Below, one piece after another: positions 46,498-56,900 of a DNA stretch of 64,000 nucleotides. The stretch comes from Bacteroidales bacterium. GTDB taxonomy: Bacteria; Bacteroidota; Bacteroidia; Bacteroidales; Prolixibacteraceae. Location: positions 1-64,000 of the forward strand of contig JAAYDJ010000034.1 in NCBI GenBank assembly GCA_012729335.1. The letters run 5' to 3'. The notes beneath the pieces were generated by a model that did not search any database, was not told the origin of the DNA, and worked only from the letters and a program-made list of their open reading frames with translations. Within the stretch, counting starts at the first letter, position 1, and the number at the start of each line of letters is the position of its first letter. The position numbers and the translations under genes are program-made.

Positions 46498-46571
46498 TGG
46501 GCCCAGCTGGGCTTGAACCAGCGACCCCCTGATTATGAGTCAGATGCTCTAACCGACTGAGCTATGGGCCC
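46498..46571 (-). tRNA. tRNA with anticodon CAT (elongator Met or Ile2)
   Basis: 74 bases without encoded CCA. On the minus strand the acceptor is GGGCCCA paired with TGGGCCC, discriminator A. The D arm is GCTC...GAGC, the anticodon loop CTCATAA on stem TCTGA/TCAGG, and the T arm GCTGG-TTCAAGC-CCAGC. It is not an initiator (no CCC/GGG anticodon stem and no mismatch at 1-72). C4-G69 and U12-A23 are isoleucine identity elements, but position 29-41 is U-A, so Met versus lysidine-modified Ile remains open. It lies at the edge of the AT-rich block, whose side faces the tRNA 3' end. Confidence 0.93.
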
Positions 46572-46766
46572 CAACGGAGCGCAAAACTACAAAATTCCTG
46601 CAATTTTCTCTTTCTCCCCGGTAAAAAGTTTACTTCAGAAAGTGAGAACCCACTATGACCACTGAGATCCTCACCTCAAAAAACCATCCCCAATGGACAT
46701 CCATCATCAGGGAGCCGGCCGGTGAACGAACACCTCACTTCAACAAAAAAAATAACTAAAAACCCT

Positions 46767-47060
46767 TTACATCATCGGAACCTCCAGGTGTGACTCCCGC
46801 AATTCCATCTTTCCGTCAATACACCATACATCGACAAAACGGGTCATCTTCATGTTGATCTCCTTTTTTTGTCTCTCCCCGCCTTTCACAACCACTTCCA
46901 GACTGACCGTGCTCTTTCTCACTTCAATCTCCACCCTGTCGGCAACGGAGATCGCCAGATCGGTGCTGACCCCTTCCTTATGATACACTTCTCTGCCGTT
47001 GGCCTTGATCTGGACGGTATCGTTTTTAAAACCATCCCTCAGTTTTAAGATCAGCTTCAT
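46767..47060 (-). CDS. Small protein of unknown function
   Basis: 97 residues from ATG 47060, preceded by GGAGA about 10 bases upstream. A longer GTG-type start at 47108 adds an arginine-rich piece and seems unlikely. Predicted all-beta: MKLILKLRDGFKNDTVQIKA, REVYHKEGVSTDLAISVADR and VEIEVRKSTVSLEVVVKGGE. No signal peptide, no known motif. It lies downstream of the HExxH protein gene on the same strand, separated by about 460 bases that contain dispersed repeat copy 2. Confidence 0.6.
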   Translation of the reverse strand: MKLILKLRDGFKNDTVQIKANGREVYHKEGVSTDLAISVADRVEIEVRKSTVSLEVVVKGGERQKKEINMKMTRFVDVWCIDGKMELRESHLEVPMM

Positions 47061-47350
47061 ATTTGTTTGTCTCCGTATAATTAATCTTCCGGGCCTCCTG
47101 CAGACCACATCTCCGGCTTTTCATATTTGCTTTCCAGGAAGTGCGCATTCCGGCGTACTTTTCTGTCTGTTGCATAACCCTTCCCGATGAAAAACGGATT
47201 CCTCCCGGAAAGGTTGCACCTGTCCACCACATTCCTGCAGCTTTCCGGCTGAAAGTTAGCCTTTCATCGCCAAAACTCCGGTAGTTCCCGGAAAAATATA
47301 CTCATCCCCAAAAATGCAAAAGTGGATAAAACTACATTAGTGACGGGACA
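47061..47350. other. Non-coding stretch left of repeat copy 2
   Basis: Together with the repeat at 47351-47509 this forms a gap of about 460 bases between two minus-strand genes. I see only short frames with no motif and no terminator or promoter signal that stands out, apart from the GGAGA ribosome-binding site of the small gene at its left end. Confidence 0.5.
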
Positions 47351-47509
47351 CATTGAAACTCCCCGCGGTTCTGCCGCGGGGAAACGAATCCCGATCCCCC
47401 GGGATGAGTGCGGCGGGCTTCACTAACGGACCAACCATAAGCAGAGAACTGGCATTAATGTGACCTGGCACAAAGAAGGGCTGTAGTCAATGCGCTCGCC
47501 GGAATTCAG
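47351..47509. repeat. Dispersed structured repeat, copy 2
   Basis: Aligned end to end with 3486-3645. Here the two inverted repeats are clearer: CCCCGCGG-TTCTG-CCGCGGGG (47361-47381) and ATCCCG-ATCCCC-CGGGAT (47389-47406). The stems differ in sequence from copy 1 yet still pair, which suggests the structure is maintained. The right end lies 10 bases from the stop codon of the minus-strand gene at 47520, the same arrangement as in copy 1. Confidence 0.75.
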
Positions 47510-47519
47510 GGGAAGAACT

Positions 47520-49604
47520 TCATGCCATGGAGGAGAGCATGTCCAGGGTCACCCGTGCAGAGGTTTCGTCGCCCGACCTGACCTGCACTTCCGCCAGGTT
47601 GGAAAGGGTCATCTGGGTGGTGACAGTGTCCAGCACCCTGGAGGTGGCCGCCATGGCCAGGAGTTCCGTGCTTTCCCCCAGCAGAGCCCCCCGCACCACC
47701 ACCCGCGATTCCGCATGAATCGTCTTGAAATCCCGTGCCGCATTAATCCCCTTGATCAAACGGGCATAGTTGGCCATCGGATGCGCACCGTGCCGGTCCA
47801 GAATTTCATCAAAGGCAGCATTGCCGTTCCGGAGGTGATCACTGTCAGACCCCAGTAAATACAACAAAGTCCCCTGGTCCTGACCCATAAACAGGTCGGC
47901 CAGCGATTCGTCGGCTTCCGTGACCGGATAGCGAATCCTCACCCTGATAAGGCCGGAAAGAATCTCCGACCCGTCAGCAGCTGCGTAAACCGCCCGAACA
48001 AGATACTGCCCCGGTTGCCCGAAATAAAACCCCCCTTTCCCGAATCCGATGTAGGCACTGTCCTTCACCTCTTCTCCTGCTCTGACGACTGCTGCCCTTT
48101 GACCCACCAGATGATCGATCAGGGGCTCATAGGTGACCACTTCCCCGTTCGGTTTCTGGATCACCACCTTTACCATGCCGAAATTGGGATGGATCCAGCC
48201 GTGGTCCTCCCTTTCCCTGCCCGCAGCACTATGTAGTCCGATCTCCAGTACAACCGGTTCTCCCAGGGCAAAACTCTCCTGGTGGGTTGATATCCTGAGT
48301 TGCAATCCGGAATCGTCACGGACCACATCAGGAAGCACCTCCCTGCCCAGGGCCGCTCCTGACGCAAAAGAATGGCCTCCCATGATGATGTCATTCCGGA
48401 AGGCATGCCGCAGGTGGATGACCTCCCCGCTGTCGAAACTGAAACCAAACCGGCTCCAGAAAGCCTCAGGGCCTCCTGAGGGATAGTTCCACGGATAATT
48501 CATCCATGACAGGGCTTCGGGCCGGTTGGGCCGTGGAGGTGTACCCATCGATTTCTGCCACGAATGAAGCAGGTTAAAACAATGGCCCAGCTCATGGACA
48601 CCGGTGTAGAGCTGCAAACGTTGTTTCTCAGGGGTGTCGCCGCCGATGCCCTCATAAAACACAGCGCACCCCTGTCTTTGTTTCCCCTCCTGGTCGAACA
48701 TAATGCCGTACAGGGCGCTCCCCAGATCGTGCTGCCTGGCCACGAGCTGCCATACCGCCCACCGCGGCAGATCATGATACAGGGTGAAATGGCTGACCAT
48801 GGCGGCGTGCAGCTCGGCATTACTCCAGGTGGCATTCTCCCCTGCGGCGGAGATGTCCACCACATTGCCCCCGGCCGAAGAGATCATCTCAATCCCCGCC
48901 TCCGCATATGCCCCGGCCACATCCAAAACCCGCACAGGGCCCCCTGACGGAAGCATACCCGTATCATAATTGCTGAAACCCGGTGTGGTCACATCCGATA
49001 CGCGGTCAGTCTCTATACAAACCGTGCGGAAAAAGGACGATACAAATTCACAGGAATAGGGTATTCCCGGCGTCCCCGAAACCGTGTAAAACTGCAGTGC
49101 AGCAGAGGCCCTTCGACGGCTGACAGCTCTCCGTGGAATGGTGACCCGTACCTCCGGTGCAGAAGCCTCAAAACTGAAACTCCCCGAACCCCGGAGAGTC
49201 ACCTTTGACGCGGTCACCTTCACCTCCACCTCGTGCACAATGAATGATCCGTAATAAAGGGTCGTAGCCCCTGATTCGCGGAAGAAATCCCCGCTCACCC
49301 GCTGCATGGGACATACTCCGTCCACATCCACACGCAGCTCGATCCTGTACCCCCCCACGGCCCCTTCATAACGACCGCTGACCGTATGCTTCTGAGGCTT
49401 TGTCTCCGGCACCTGAGGGATCACCCCGGCAGTGGGCAGCCGGGGTGATCCCCCTGCCTCCGCGGTGACATCACCGGAACTTTCACCGCGCGACAGGACA
49501 GGACCGTCCTGAGATTTCCCCTGACGGGGTCCCTTCCGGGTTTGACTTCCGGAAAATGCGCCCTCTTCAGCAACCGGCTCAAATGTGGGATCCGAAGTAT
49601 ACAT
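47520..49604 (-). CDS. HExxH metalloprotease-like protein without signal peptide
   Basis: 694 residues. AGGAGG six bases before the ATG at 49604 fixes the start, and the N-terminus (MYTSDPTFEPVAEEGAFSGS) is polar, so there is no signal peptide. A proline/glycine-rich tail to about 70 precedes a beta domain (SGRYEGAVGGYRIELRVDVD). The zinc motif VHELGHCFNLLHSW (HExxHxxxxxH) lies near 340, with a possible Met-turn region around WNYPSGGPEAFW. The C-terminal part (LRISTHQESFALGEPVVLEI) is Ig-like. Metzincin-type peptidases are normally secreted, so a cytoplasmic product or a non-Sec export route would be unusual. Confidence 0.7.
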   Translation of the reverse strand: MYTSDPTFEPVAEEGAFSGSQTRKGPRQGKSQDGPVLSRGESSGDVTAEAGGSPRLPTAGVIPQVPETKPQKHTVSGRYEGAVGGYRIELRVDVDGVCPMQRVSGDFFRESGATTLYYGSFIVHEVEVKVTASKVTLRGSGSFSFEASAPEVRVTIPRRAVSRRRASAALQFYTVSGTPGIPYSCEFVSSFFRTVCIETDRVSDVTTPGFSNYDTGMLPSGGPVRVLDVAGAYAEAGIEMISSAGGNVVDISAAGENATWSNAELHAAMVSHFTLYHDLPRWAVWQLVARQHDLGSALYGIMFDQEGKQRQGCAVFYEGIGGDTPEKQRLQLYTGVHELGHCFNLLHSWQKSMGTPPRPNRPEALSWMNYPWNYPSGGPEAFWSRFGFSFDSGEVIHLRHAFRNDIIMGGHSFASGAALGREVLPDVVRDDSGLQLRISTHQESFALGEPVVLEIGLHSAAGREREDHGWIHPNFGMVKVVIQKPNGEVVTYEPLIDHLVGQRAAVVRAGEEVKDSAYIGFGKGGFYFGQPGQYLVRAVYAAADGSEILSGLIRVRIRYPVTEADESLADLFMGQDQGTLLYLLGSDSDHLRNGNAAFDEILDRHGAHPMANYARLIKGINAARDFKTIHAESRVVVRGALLGESTELLAMAATSRVLDTVTTQMTLSNLAEVQVRSGDETSARVTLDMLSSMA

Positions 49605-49734
49605 AAACCCTCCTCTTTAGATTTCAACGACTTGTAATCCTCAATTTACAAAAAAAAATAACTGATGGCTATTTCATGATTTACTTTTACTTTTGCGACT
49701 TATTCATTTTCAACAGGCAAAACAGGAGGCTGAT

Positions 49735-52365
49735 ATGGAAATTCAGAGCAAATACAACCCGGCGGAGGTGGAAGGCAAGTGGTACCAGTACTGGATGGAC
49801 CGGAAATTCTTCAGGTCGGTACCCAACGGGAAAGAACCTTATACGATCGTCATTCCGCCACCGAATGTGACCGGGGTGCTTCATATGGGGCATATGCTCA
49901 ATAACACCATACAGGACATCCTGGTACGGCGGGCCCGCATGACAGGGAAGAATGCCTGCTGGGTGCCGGGAACCGACCATGCCTCCATTGCCACCGAGGC
50001 CAAGGTGGTCAATAAACTGCGTGAACAGGGCATCGAAAAGCGGGAGATCGGCCGTGAGGCCTTTCTGGAGCATGCCTTGGAATGGACCCATAAACACGGG
50101 GGCATCATCCTCGAACAACTCAAGAAACTGGGGGCATCCTGCGACTGGGACCGCACCTGCTTCACCATGGACGAACCGCGCAGCGCATCGGTGATCCGCG
50201 TTTTCGTCGACCTTTACAACAAAGGGCATATCTATCGCGGCGTGCGGATGGTCAACTGGGATCCGAAGGCCAAGACCGCTCTCTCCGATGAAGAGGTCAT
50301 CTACAAGGAGGTCCAGTCCAAGCTCTATTATCTCCGCTATCTGGTGGAAGGAACCACTGACCAATACGTCACCATCGCCACCACGCGGCCCGAGACCATT
50401 CTCGGCGATACCGCCGTGTGCGTGAACCCCGCCGACGAACGCTTCCGTCATCTGGTGGGCAAAAAGGTGCTGGTCCCCCTCATCAACAGGCCTGTCCCGG
50501 TCATCGAAGACGACTATGTCGACATGGAATTCGGCACCGGCTGCCTGAAGATCACTCCCGCCCACGATCCCAACGACTATGTCATCGGGATGAAATTCCA
50601 GCTCGAATCGATCGACATCTTCAACGACGATGGCACCCTCAGCGAGAAGGCCCAGCTATACATCGGCGAAGACCGCTTTGACGTTCGTGAAAAGATCGTC
50701 CCCGCGCTGGAAAAGGCGGGCAACCTGGTTAAAATTGAGGATTACACCAATAAAATAGGTTTCTCGGAGCGCACCGATGTGGTCATCGAGCCCAAGCTGT
50801 CGGCCCAGTGGTTCCTGAAAATGGAAGAATTGGTGAAACCGGCCCTCGATTTTGTGATGGACGACACGATCCGCTTCCACCCGGCCAAATTCAAGAATAT
50901 TTACAAGCACTGGATGGGCAACATCAAGGACTGGTGCATCAGCCGCCAGCTCTGGTGGGGCCACCGTATTCCGGTGTACTATCTGGCCGACGGCAGTTTC
51001 GTAGTCGCTGACACCGACACCGGGGCCCTTGACCTGGCCCGCATCAAAACCGGAAATCCCGCACTGACCATCGCCGACCTGCAGCAGGAGGAGGATGTCC
51101 TCGACACCTGGTTCAGCAGCTGGCTCTGGCCCATCTCGGTCTTCGACGGCATCAACCACCCCGACAATGAGGAAATCCGCTATTACTACCCCACCAGCGA
51201 CCTGATCACCGCCCCCGACATCATCTTTTTCTGGGTGGCCCGCATGATCATCGCCGGCTATGAGTACCGCCACGATTTTCCCTTCCGGAATGTATACTAC
51301 ACCGGGATGGTCCGCGATAAGCAAGGCCGGAAAATGTCCAAGTCGCTGGGAAATTCACCCGATCCGCTCGATCTGATCGACCGGTATGGCGCCGACGGTG
51401 TCCGCGTGGGCATGCTCCTCTGTTCCCCCGCGGGCGGAGACCTCCTCTTCGATGAAAGCCTCCCCCAGCAGGGAGCCAATTTCGCCACCAAGATCTGGAA
51501 CGCCTTCAGGCTGGTGAAAAACTGGGAAGTATCGGCCTCCATTGAACAACCCGAACACGCAAGGCTGGCCCTGGAATGGTTTCACCATAAACTCAACGAG
51601 GTCAACACCACCCTCAGCGATCATTTCGAAAAGTTCCGCATCTCCGATGCGCTGATGCTGGTATATACCACCTTTCGCGATGAGTTTTCCGGCTGGCTCC
51701 TCGAAATCGTCAAACCGGCCTGGCAACAACCTGTCGATGCCACCACCCATGCCGAAGTGATCAGCCTCTTCGACCAGCTCCTGCGCCTGATGCACCCCTT
51801 CATGCCCTTTATCACCGAAGAAATCTGGCAGTTGCTGACCCCCCGGACCGAAGGGGAAAGCATCATGGTGGCCCAAATGCCCGACCTACAGCCCTTTGAT
51901 ACAGCCCTTCTTGACGCCTTCGAAAATATGAAGGAGACGGTTTCGGGTATCCGCAAGATCCGCCTCGACAACAATATCGCCCCCAAAGAACCGCTGGAGC
52001 TGATGATCCAGCCCGGCGACAAAGGGTACGAAGCCCGGTTGGCTTCCATTGTCACCAAACTGGCCAACCTCAGCGGCTCCTCCGAAGTCTCCGGAGAAGT
52101 CAAGGGCGCTTACTCCTTCAGGGTCAAGTCGACCGGCTTCTTCATCCCCATGGACGAGCACGTCGACCCGGCCGAAGAGCTGAAAAAACTGGAGGAAGAA
52201 CTGGCCTATACCCGCGGATTCCTCGCTTCTGTGCTGAAGAAACTGGAGAATGAGAAGTTCGTGAACAGCGCCCCGCCCGCCGTCGTCGATAAGGAACGCA
52301 CCAAGCAGGCCGACGCCGAAGCCAAAATCAAAGTGCTCGAAGAGCGCATTTCCGCCATGAAATAG
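49735..52365 (+). CDS. valS: Valyl-tRNA synthetase
   Basis: 876 residues, normal length. GGAGG eight bases upstream supports ATG 49735 over an in-frame start 42 bases earlier. Class I motifs: [17 protein letters not shown] (HIGH as HMGH) and [18 protein letters not shown] (KMSKS). The editing domain contains [17 protein letters not shown]. The C-terminal ~65 residues form the coiled-coil arm ([29 protein letters not shown]). It charges tRNA-Val in the cytoplasm. Transcribed alone; the heptanucleotide array follows. Confidence 0.98.
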   Translation: MEIQSKYNPAEVEGKWYQYWMDRKFFRSVPNGKEPYTIVIPPPNVTGVLHMGHMLNNTIQDILVRRARMTGKNACWVPGTDHASIATEAKVVNKLREQGIEKREIGREAFLEHALEWTHKHGGIILEQLKKLGASCDWDRTCFTMDEPRSASVIRVFVDLYNKGHIYRGVRMVNWDPKAKTALSDEEVIYKEVQSKLYYLRYLVEGTTDQYVTIATTRPETILGDTAVCVNPADERFRHLVGKKVLVPLINRPVPVIEDDYVDMEFGTGCLKITPAHDPNDYVIGMKFQLESIDIFNDDGTLSEKAQLYIGEDRFDVREKIVPALEKAGNLVKIEDYTNKIGFSERTDVVIEPKLSAQWFLKMEELVKPALDFVMDDTIRFHPAKFKNIYKHWMGNIKDWCISRQLWWGHRIPVYYLADGSFVVADTDTGALDLARIKTGNPALTIADLQQEEDVLDTWFSSWLWPISVFDGINHPDNEEIRYYYPTSDLITAPDIIFFWVARMIIAGYEYRHDFPFRNVYYTGMVRDKQGRKMSKSLGNSPDPLDLIDRYGADGVRVGMLLCSPAGGDLLFDESLPQQGANFATKIWNAFRLVKNWEVSASIEQPEHARLALEWFHHKLNEVNTTLSDHFEKFRISDALMLVYTTFRDEFSGWLLEIVKPAWQQPVDATTHAEVISLFDQLLRLMHPFMPFITEEIWQLLTPRTEGESIMVAQMPDLQPFDTALLDAFENMKETVSGIRKIRLDNNIAPKEPLELMIQPGDKGYEARLASIVTKLANLSGSSEVSGEVKGAYSFRVKSTGFFIPMDEHVDPAEELKKLEEELAYTRGFLASVLKKLENEKFVNSAPPAVVDKERTKQADAEAKIKVLEERISAMK

Positions 52366-52530
52366 GTGCAGGGGCTCCGCCCGGGTGGAAGTGGAGGCGT
52401 AGTGAAACAAAATCCGTCATCTGACGAATGGAGGCAGATCGCCTTGCAAAGATATAGGAAGAGGACAAGAGTCCGTCACAACGCTGCAACAGATAAAGGT
52501 CAAGGTCGAGTGAGCCCTCCCTTCATTGAG

Positions 52531-52848
52531 GATTCCAAATTCCTGACTCCAGATTCCAGACTCAAGATTCCAGACTCCTGATTCCTGACTCCTGACTCAA
52601 GACTCCTGATTCCAGACTCAAGATTCCTGATTCCTGACTCAAGATTCCTGACTCCTGCATTCCAGATTCCTGACTCCAGACTCAAGATTCCTGACTCAAG
52701 ATTCCAAATTCCTGATTCCAGACTCCTGACTCCTGACTCCTGATTCCAAACTCAAGATTCCTGATTCCAAACTCAAGATTCCTGACTCCTGCATTCCAGA
52801 TTCCAGATTCCTGACTCAAGATTCCTGATTCCTGATTCCAGACTCCTG
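52531..52848. repeat. Heptanucleotide tandem array
   Basis: About 45 units of 7 bases with consensus GAYTCMW, mostly GATTCCA, GATTCCT, GACTCCT and GACTCAA, interrupted by a few GCATTCCA units. It fills the middle of the 704-base gap between valS (ends 52365) and the next gene (53070). A minus-strand frame through it reads LESGIRN repeats but has no gene-like start or context. The flanks 52366-52530 and 52849-53069 show no feature I can name. Confidence 0.85.
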
Positions 52849-53069
52849 CATGTCTTAACGCCTGTTAATCCACGTTAATTATTGATAACCTTTTCGGCGC
52901 AGATTTTGTTATCTCTTATATTTGGCTGTCATTTTACACTATGTAACCTGCAGGCCTCGCGCCCTGATGAAAACCGCTGAAAGAGCGGTGGTGTAAAACG
53001 GAGAAGTGTACCAGAGTGAGGCGATGAAGGTTGCATACATAAAGGGCAGAAAATGAGGACAGAAGAACC

Positions 53070-53840
53070 ATGAAGAGAATGCGCTGGATGGTCATATGGG
53101 CATGGGCTGCTCTTCTTTTCCCGGTGGCAGGGGTGCACGCCCAGTTGTCGGGGATTGATGAAGACCCCATACTGGTCAGGGTGAAAGCCAAACTGGTCAG
53201 CATGGGCGACAGCATGCCCGTTCCTTATGCGAACATCGTTTATCCGCGCCACCGCACCGGCACCACCACCAATGCCTCGGGGTTCTTTTCCATCGAAATG
53301 CTCAACGTCGACTCCCTGATCGTATCGGCCATGGGATACAAGTCACGCACACTCAAAATTCCCCGGAATTACAACGAAACCACCACCCTCACCTTTTTTA
53401 TGCAGCCGGTTGTTTATGCCATCAGGGAAGTGGAGGTCACCGGTGACAAGAACCGCCCCAATATGGAAGGCATTCCCGTGGGAAAACCCTCCGATGTGCC
53501 CGTGGAACTGCGGGGCGATTCCTACAACGAAAAGCCCCCGGTGCTGGCAGCCCTCTTCAACCCCCTCTCCTATTGGCAGTATTACCTCAGCCGCAAGGAA
53601 AAACAGAAAAGAGAGGTCCGTGAGGCCGTGGCCCTCGAAAAAAACTGGGAGATGCACTCCCGGAACTACAACAAGGAAGTGGTCAAAATGCTCACAGGCC
53701 TCAACGACGAGGAGGCCGACGACTTTATGGTCTGGTTCAATGCACAGAATGTCCTCCCATACACCTCCACGGAATATGAGGTGCGTGCCGCCGTCAGGCA
53801 CTATTTTGAGGAGTATCGCCACATTAATGGAGGAAAATAA
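53070..53840 (+). CDS. Exported carboxypeptidase-regulatory-like domain protein
   Basis: 256 residues, signal peptide to about 25 (MVIWAWAALLFPVAGVHA). Residues about 40-120 form a carboxypeptidase-regulatory-like beta sandwich (PVPYANIVYPRHRTGTTTNA, GFFSIEMLNVDSLIVSAMGY), as found at the start of TonB receptors, but no barrel follows. The C-terminal half is charged and helical (YYLSRKEKQKREVREAVALE). Such stand-alone proteins are common in Bacteroidota and of unknown function. The large BNR-type gene starts 66 bases downstream on the same strand. Confidence 0.8.
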   Translation: MKRMRWMVIWAWAALLFPVAGVHAQLSGIDEDPILVRVKAKLVSMGDSMPVPYANIVYPRHRTGTTTNASGFFSIEMLNVDSLIVSAMGYKSRTLKIPRNYNETTTLTFFMQPVVYAIREVEVTGDKNRPNMEGIPVGKPSDVPVELRGDSYNEKPPVLAALFNPLSYWQYYLSRKEKQKREVREAVALEKNWEMHSRNYNKEVVKMLTGLNDEEADDFMVWFNAQNVLPYTSTEYEVRAAVRHYFEEYRHINGGK

Positions 53841-53906
53841 CGCAGGTCATCTTTTTTCATCCTGTTTTCGCTTATTTTAGCCTTCATCATTACAAACCAT
53901 ATTTTT

Positions 53907-56900
53907 ATGAAGAAGTGCATTATCCTTACCCTGGTTCTTTCCTTAGTGCTGACTTCCGGATTTGCCCAAAAGCCGGAAAAAGCCAAGGGGGACACCATTA
54001 TCACCAGCAGTCTGGTGAGCGGCTTTAAATTCCGGAATATAGGACCGGCCTGGGCCAGCGGCCGCATCGCTGATTTTGCCGTGAATCCTGCCAATACAGC
54101 CGAATACTATGTGGCAGTGGCCAGCGGCAACGTCTGGAAAACCGACAACAACGGCACCACCTGGAAGCCGGTTTTTGACAATTACGGCGCCTATTCCATC
54201 GGTGTGGTGAAAACCGATCCCAACAACTTCAACACCGTATGGGTGGGTACCGGCGAGAACAATCACCAAAGGGCCTTAGGATACGGCGATGGGGTTTATA
54301 AGTCGGTCGACGGGGGCAAGTCGTTTAAAAATATGGGACTCAAGGAGAGCCGCCAGATCGGGGGCATCGTCATCGATCCCCGGAATTCCGACATCGTCTT
54401 TGTGGCCTGTGAGGGTTCCGCCTGGGGCCCGGGCGGGGAACGCGGGCTCTACCGGAGTGCCGACGGAGGAATAACCTGGGAGAAAGTCCTTGACATCAGC
54501 GAGAATACCGGCGTCAACAATGTGGTCCTTGACCCATCCAACCCCGACATCATGTATGCCACTTCGGAACAACGCCGCCGCCACTACTTTACCAAGATCG
54601 GCGGTGGCCCCGAATCGGCCGTCTACAAATCGACCGATGCCGGTAAAAGCTGGCGCAAAATCATGAAAGGCCTTCCCTCTGTCGACATCGGAGGGATGGG
54701 CATTGACGTCTCACCTGTGGATCCTTCCGTGGTGTACCTCATCGTCGAAGCCGCCGAGGGCAAAAGCGGCTTCTTCCGCTCTACCGACAAAGGGGAGAGC
54801 TGGGAGAAAATGAGCGACCATGCAAGTTCGGGTCAGTATTACAACGAAATCTACTGCGATCCGAAAGATGTGGACAAGGTCTATTCTATGGAAACATACT
54901 CCTATGTCACTGCTGACGGGGGCAAAACGTGGGCTGCCCTGAGCAATAACGGCCGTCATGTCGACGACCACGCCCTCTGGATCGATCCCTCCAACACCCG
55001 TCATTTCATGATCGGCGGTGACGGGGGCATCTATGAAACCTGGGACAACGGCGCCACCTGGGATTTCAAGGAGAACCTGCCCGTCACCCAGTTCTATCGC
55101 GTCAATGTCGACAACGCCTGGCCTTTCTACAATGTCTATGGCGGCACCCAGGACAACAACTCCATGGTAGGCCCCTCCCAGAGCCTTAAAAGAGGCGGCG
55201 CCAGCAACGACGACTGGACGGTCACCCTGGGCGGTGACGGCTTCTGGATCGACACCGACCCCACTAACCCCGACATCATCTATACCGAATACCAGTATGG
55301 CAATCTCTCCCGCTTCGACAAAAAAAGCGGCGAGCGGGTGAGCATCAAGCCCATGGAGAGAAAAGGCGAGGAGACCTACAAATGGAACTGGAACGCTCCC
55401 ATGTTCGTGAGCAGGCACTCCCCGACCAGGCTCTACCATGCCGCCAACAAGGTCTTCCGCAGTGACGACCGCGGCGACTCCTGGCAGGTGATCAGCGACG
55501 ACCTGACCACCCAAACCGACCGGAATAGCTGGCCAGTCATGGGCAAATTCTGGAGTGTCGACGCCGTGGCCAAGGATGTCTCCACCTCCCAGTGGGGTAC
55601 CATCGTTGCCCTGGCCGAATCCCCCCTCAACGAAAACCTCCTTTTTGCCGGCACCGACGACGGGGTGATCTCCATCACCGAAGATGGAGGCAAAAACTGG
55701 CGACAGGTGAAATCCTTCCCCGGAATACCGGAATATACCTACGTCTCCCACCTCCATGCCGACCGCTTCAATGAAAATGTGGTTTATGCCTCCTTCGACA
55801 ACCTTCAACGCGACGACTTCAAACCCTACGTCCTTAAAAGCAGCGACAGGGGCAAAACCTGGAATTCCATCGCGGGTAACCTGCCGGCCAACGGCACCGT
55901 CAACTGTCTTGAACAGGACTTCGTCAACCCTGATCTCCTCTTTGCCGGTACCGAATTCGGCATCTTCTTCACCCCCGACGGAGGAAAGAACTGGGTGCAG
56001 CTCAAATCGGGCATTCCCACCATCGCCGTCCGCCATATCGCCATCCAGCAGCGGGAAACAGACCTGGTGCTGGCCACCTTCGGCCGCGGGTTTTTCATCC
56101 TCGACAACTACGCCCCCCTGCGGGAACTCTCCAAAGAGCTTACCGACAAGGAAGCCCACCTCTTTGCCGTCAAGGACGCCCTGATGTTTAACTATGCCGG
56201 CAACCAGGACAACCAGGGCCAGACATACTACATGGCTCCCAATGCCGATTACGGGGCTACCTTTACCTACTATCTGAAAGAGGCCCCCAAATCAAAAAAA
56301 GAGCTCCGGAAAGAAGCCGAGAAAAAGCTCATAAAGGAGGGTAAACCGGTACCACAGCCTTCCTGGCGGGAGCTGGAACTCGAGCAGATGGAAGAGGCGG
56401 CGCATCTTCTTTTCACCATCCGCGACGAAGAGGGTAATACCGTTCGTCAGCTGACCCGGGCCCCGGGGAAAGGCATCCAGCGCCTGACCTGGGATCTGCG
56501 GTATGCCATGCCCACGGCCACCCGCATCAGCGGTAAGTTCAGTCCCGTGGAAGCCGGTGGAGGAGGCCGCCGCGGCGGAGGCGCCGGCATCGCCGTCATG
56601 CCCGGTACCTATTCCGTGGAGATGGAACTCTGGGCCAACGGCGAAGTGAAGAAACTCGCCGGACCGGTTAAGTTCACTGCCAAAAAGCTGAATAATGTGA
56701 CCTTGCCCGCAGCCGACTATGCCGAAAATGTGGCCTTTGCCAAAAACGTCAGCAAACTGGCGGTGGCCATGACCGGTACCGACAGGCTGACCGCCGAACT
56801 GGCCACCCGGGTCGAAAACATCAAACAGGCTGTTTACGCCACCCCGGAAGCCGGACAGGCACTGATGGACCAAGCCCGTAAGGCCGCACAGGCCCTTGAA

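Noticed and set aside
46498..46571. Integrated element with attL/attR at the tRNA
   Set aside because: I compared the tRNA 3' end by eye with the borders near 23.9 and 28.8-29.1 kb and saw no repeat. No integrase or recombinase gene is in the window, so only the compositional observation is kept.
52500..52685. LESGIRN-repeat protein on the minus strand of the heptad array
   Set aside because: The frame exists only because a 7-base repeat gives a 7-residue repeat. There is no ribosome-binding site or gene context, and any slippage would break it.
52531..52848. CRISPR array
   Set aside because: The period is 7 bases with no spacers, and no cas genes are present. The 16-bp and 40-bp tandem arrays also lack unique spacers.
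54711..56159. 482-codon minus-strand frame inside the BNR-type gene
   Set aside because: Antisense to Asp-box repeats; composition is a mirror of the sense codons and no motif or start signal supports it.
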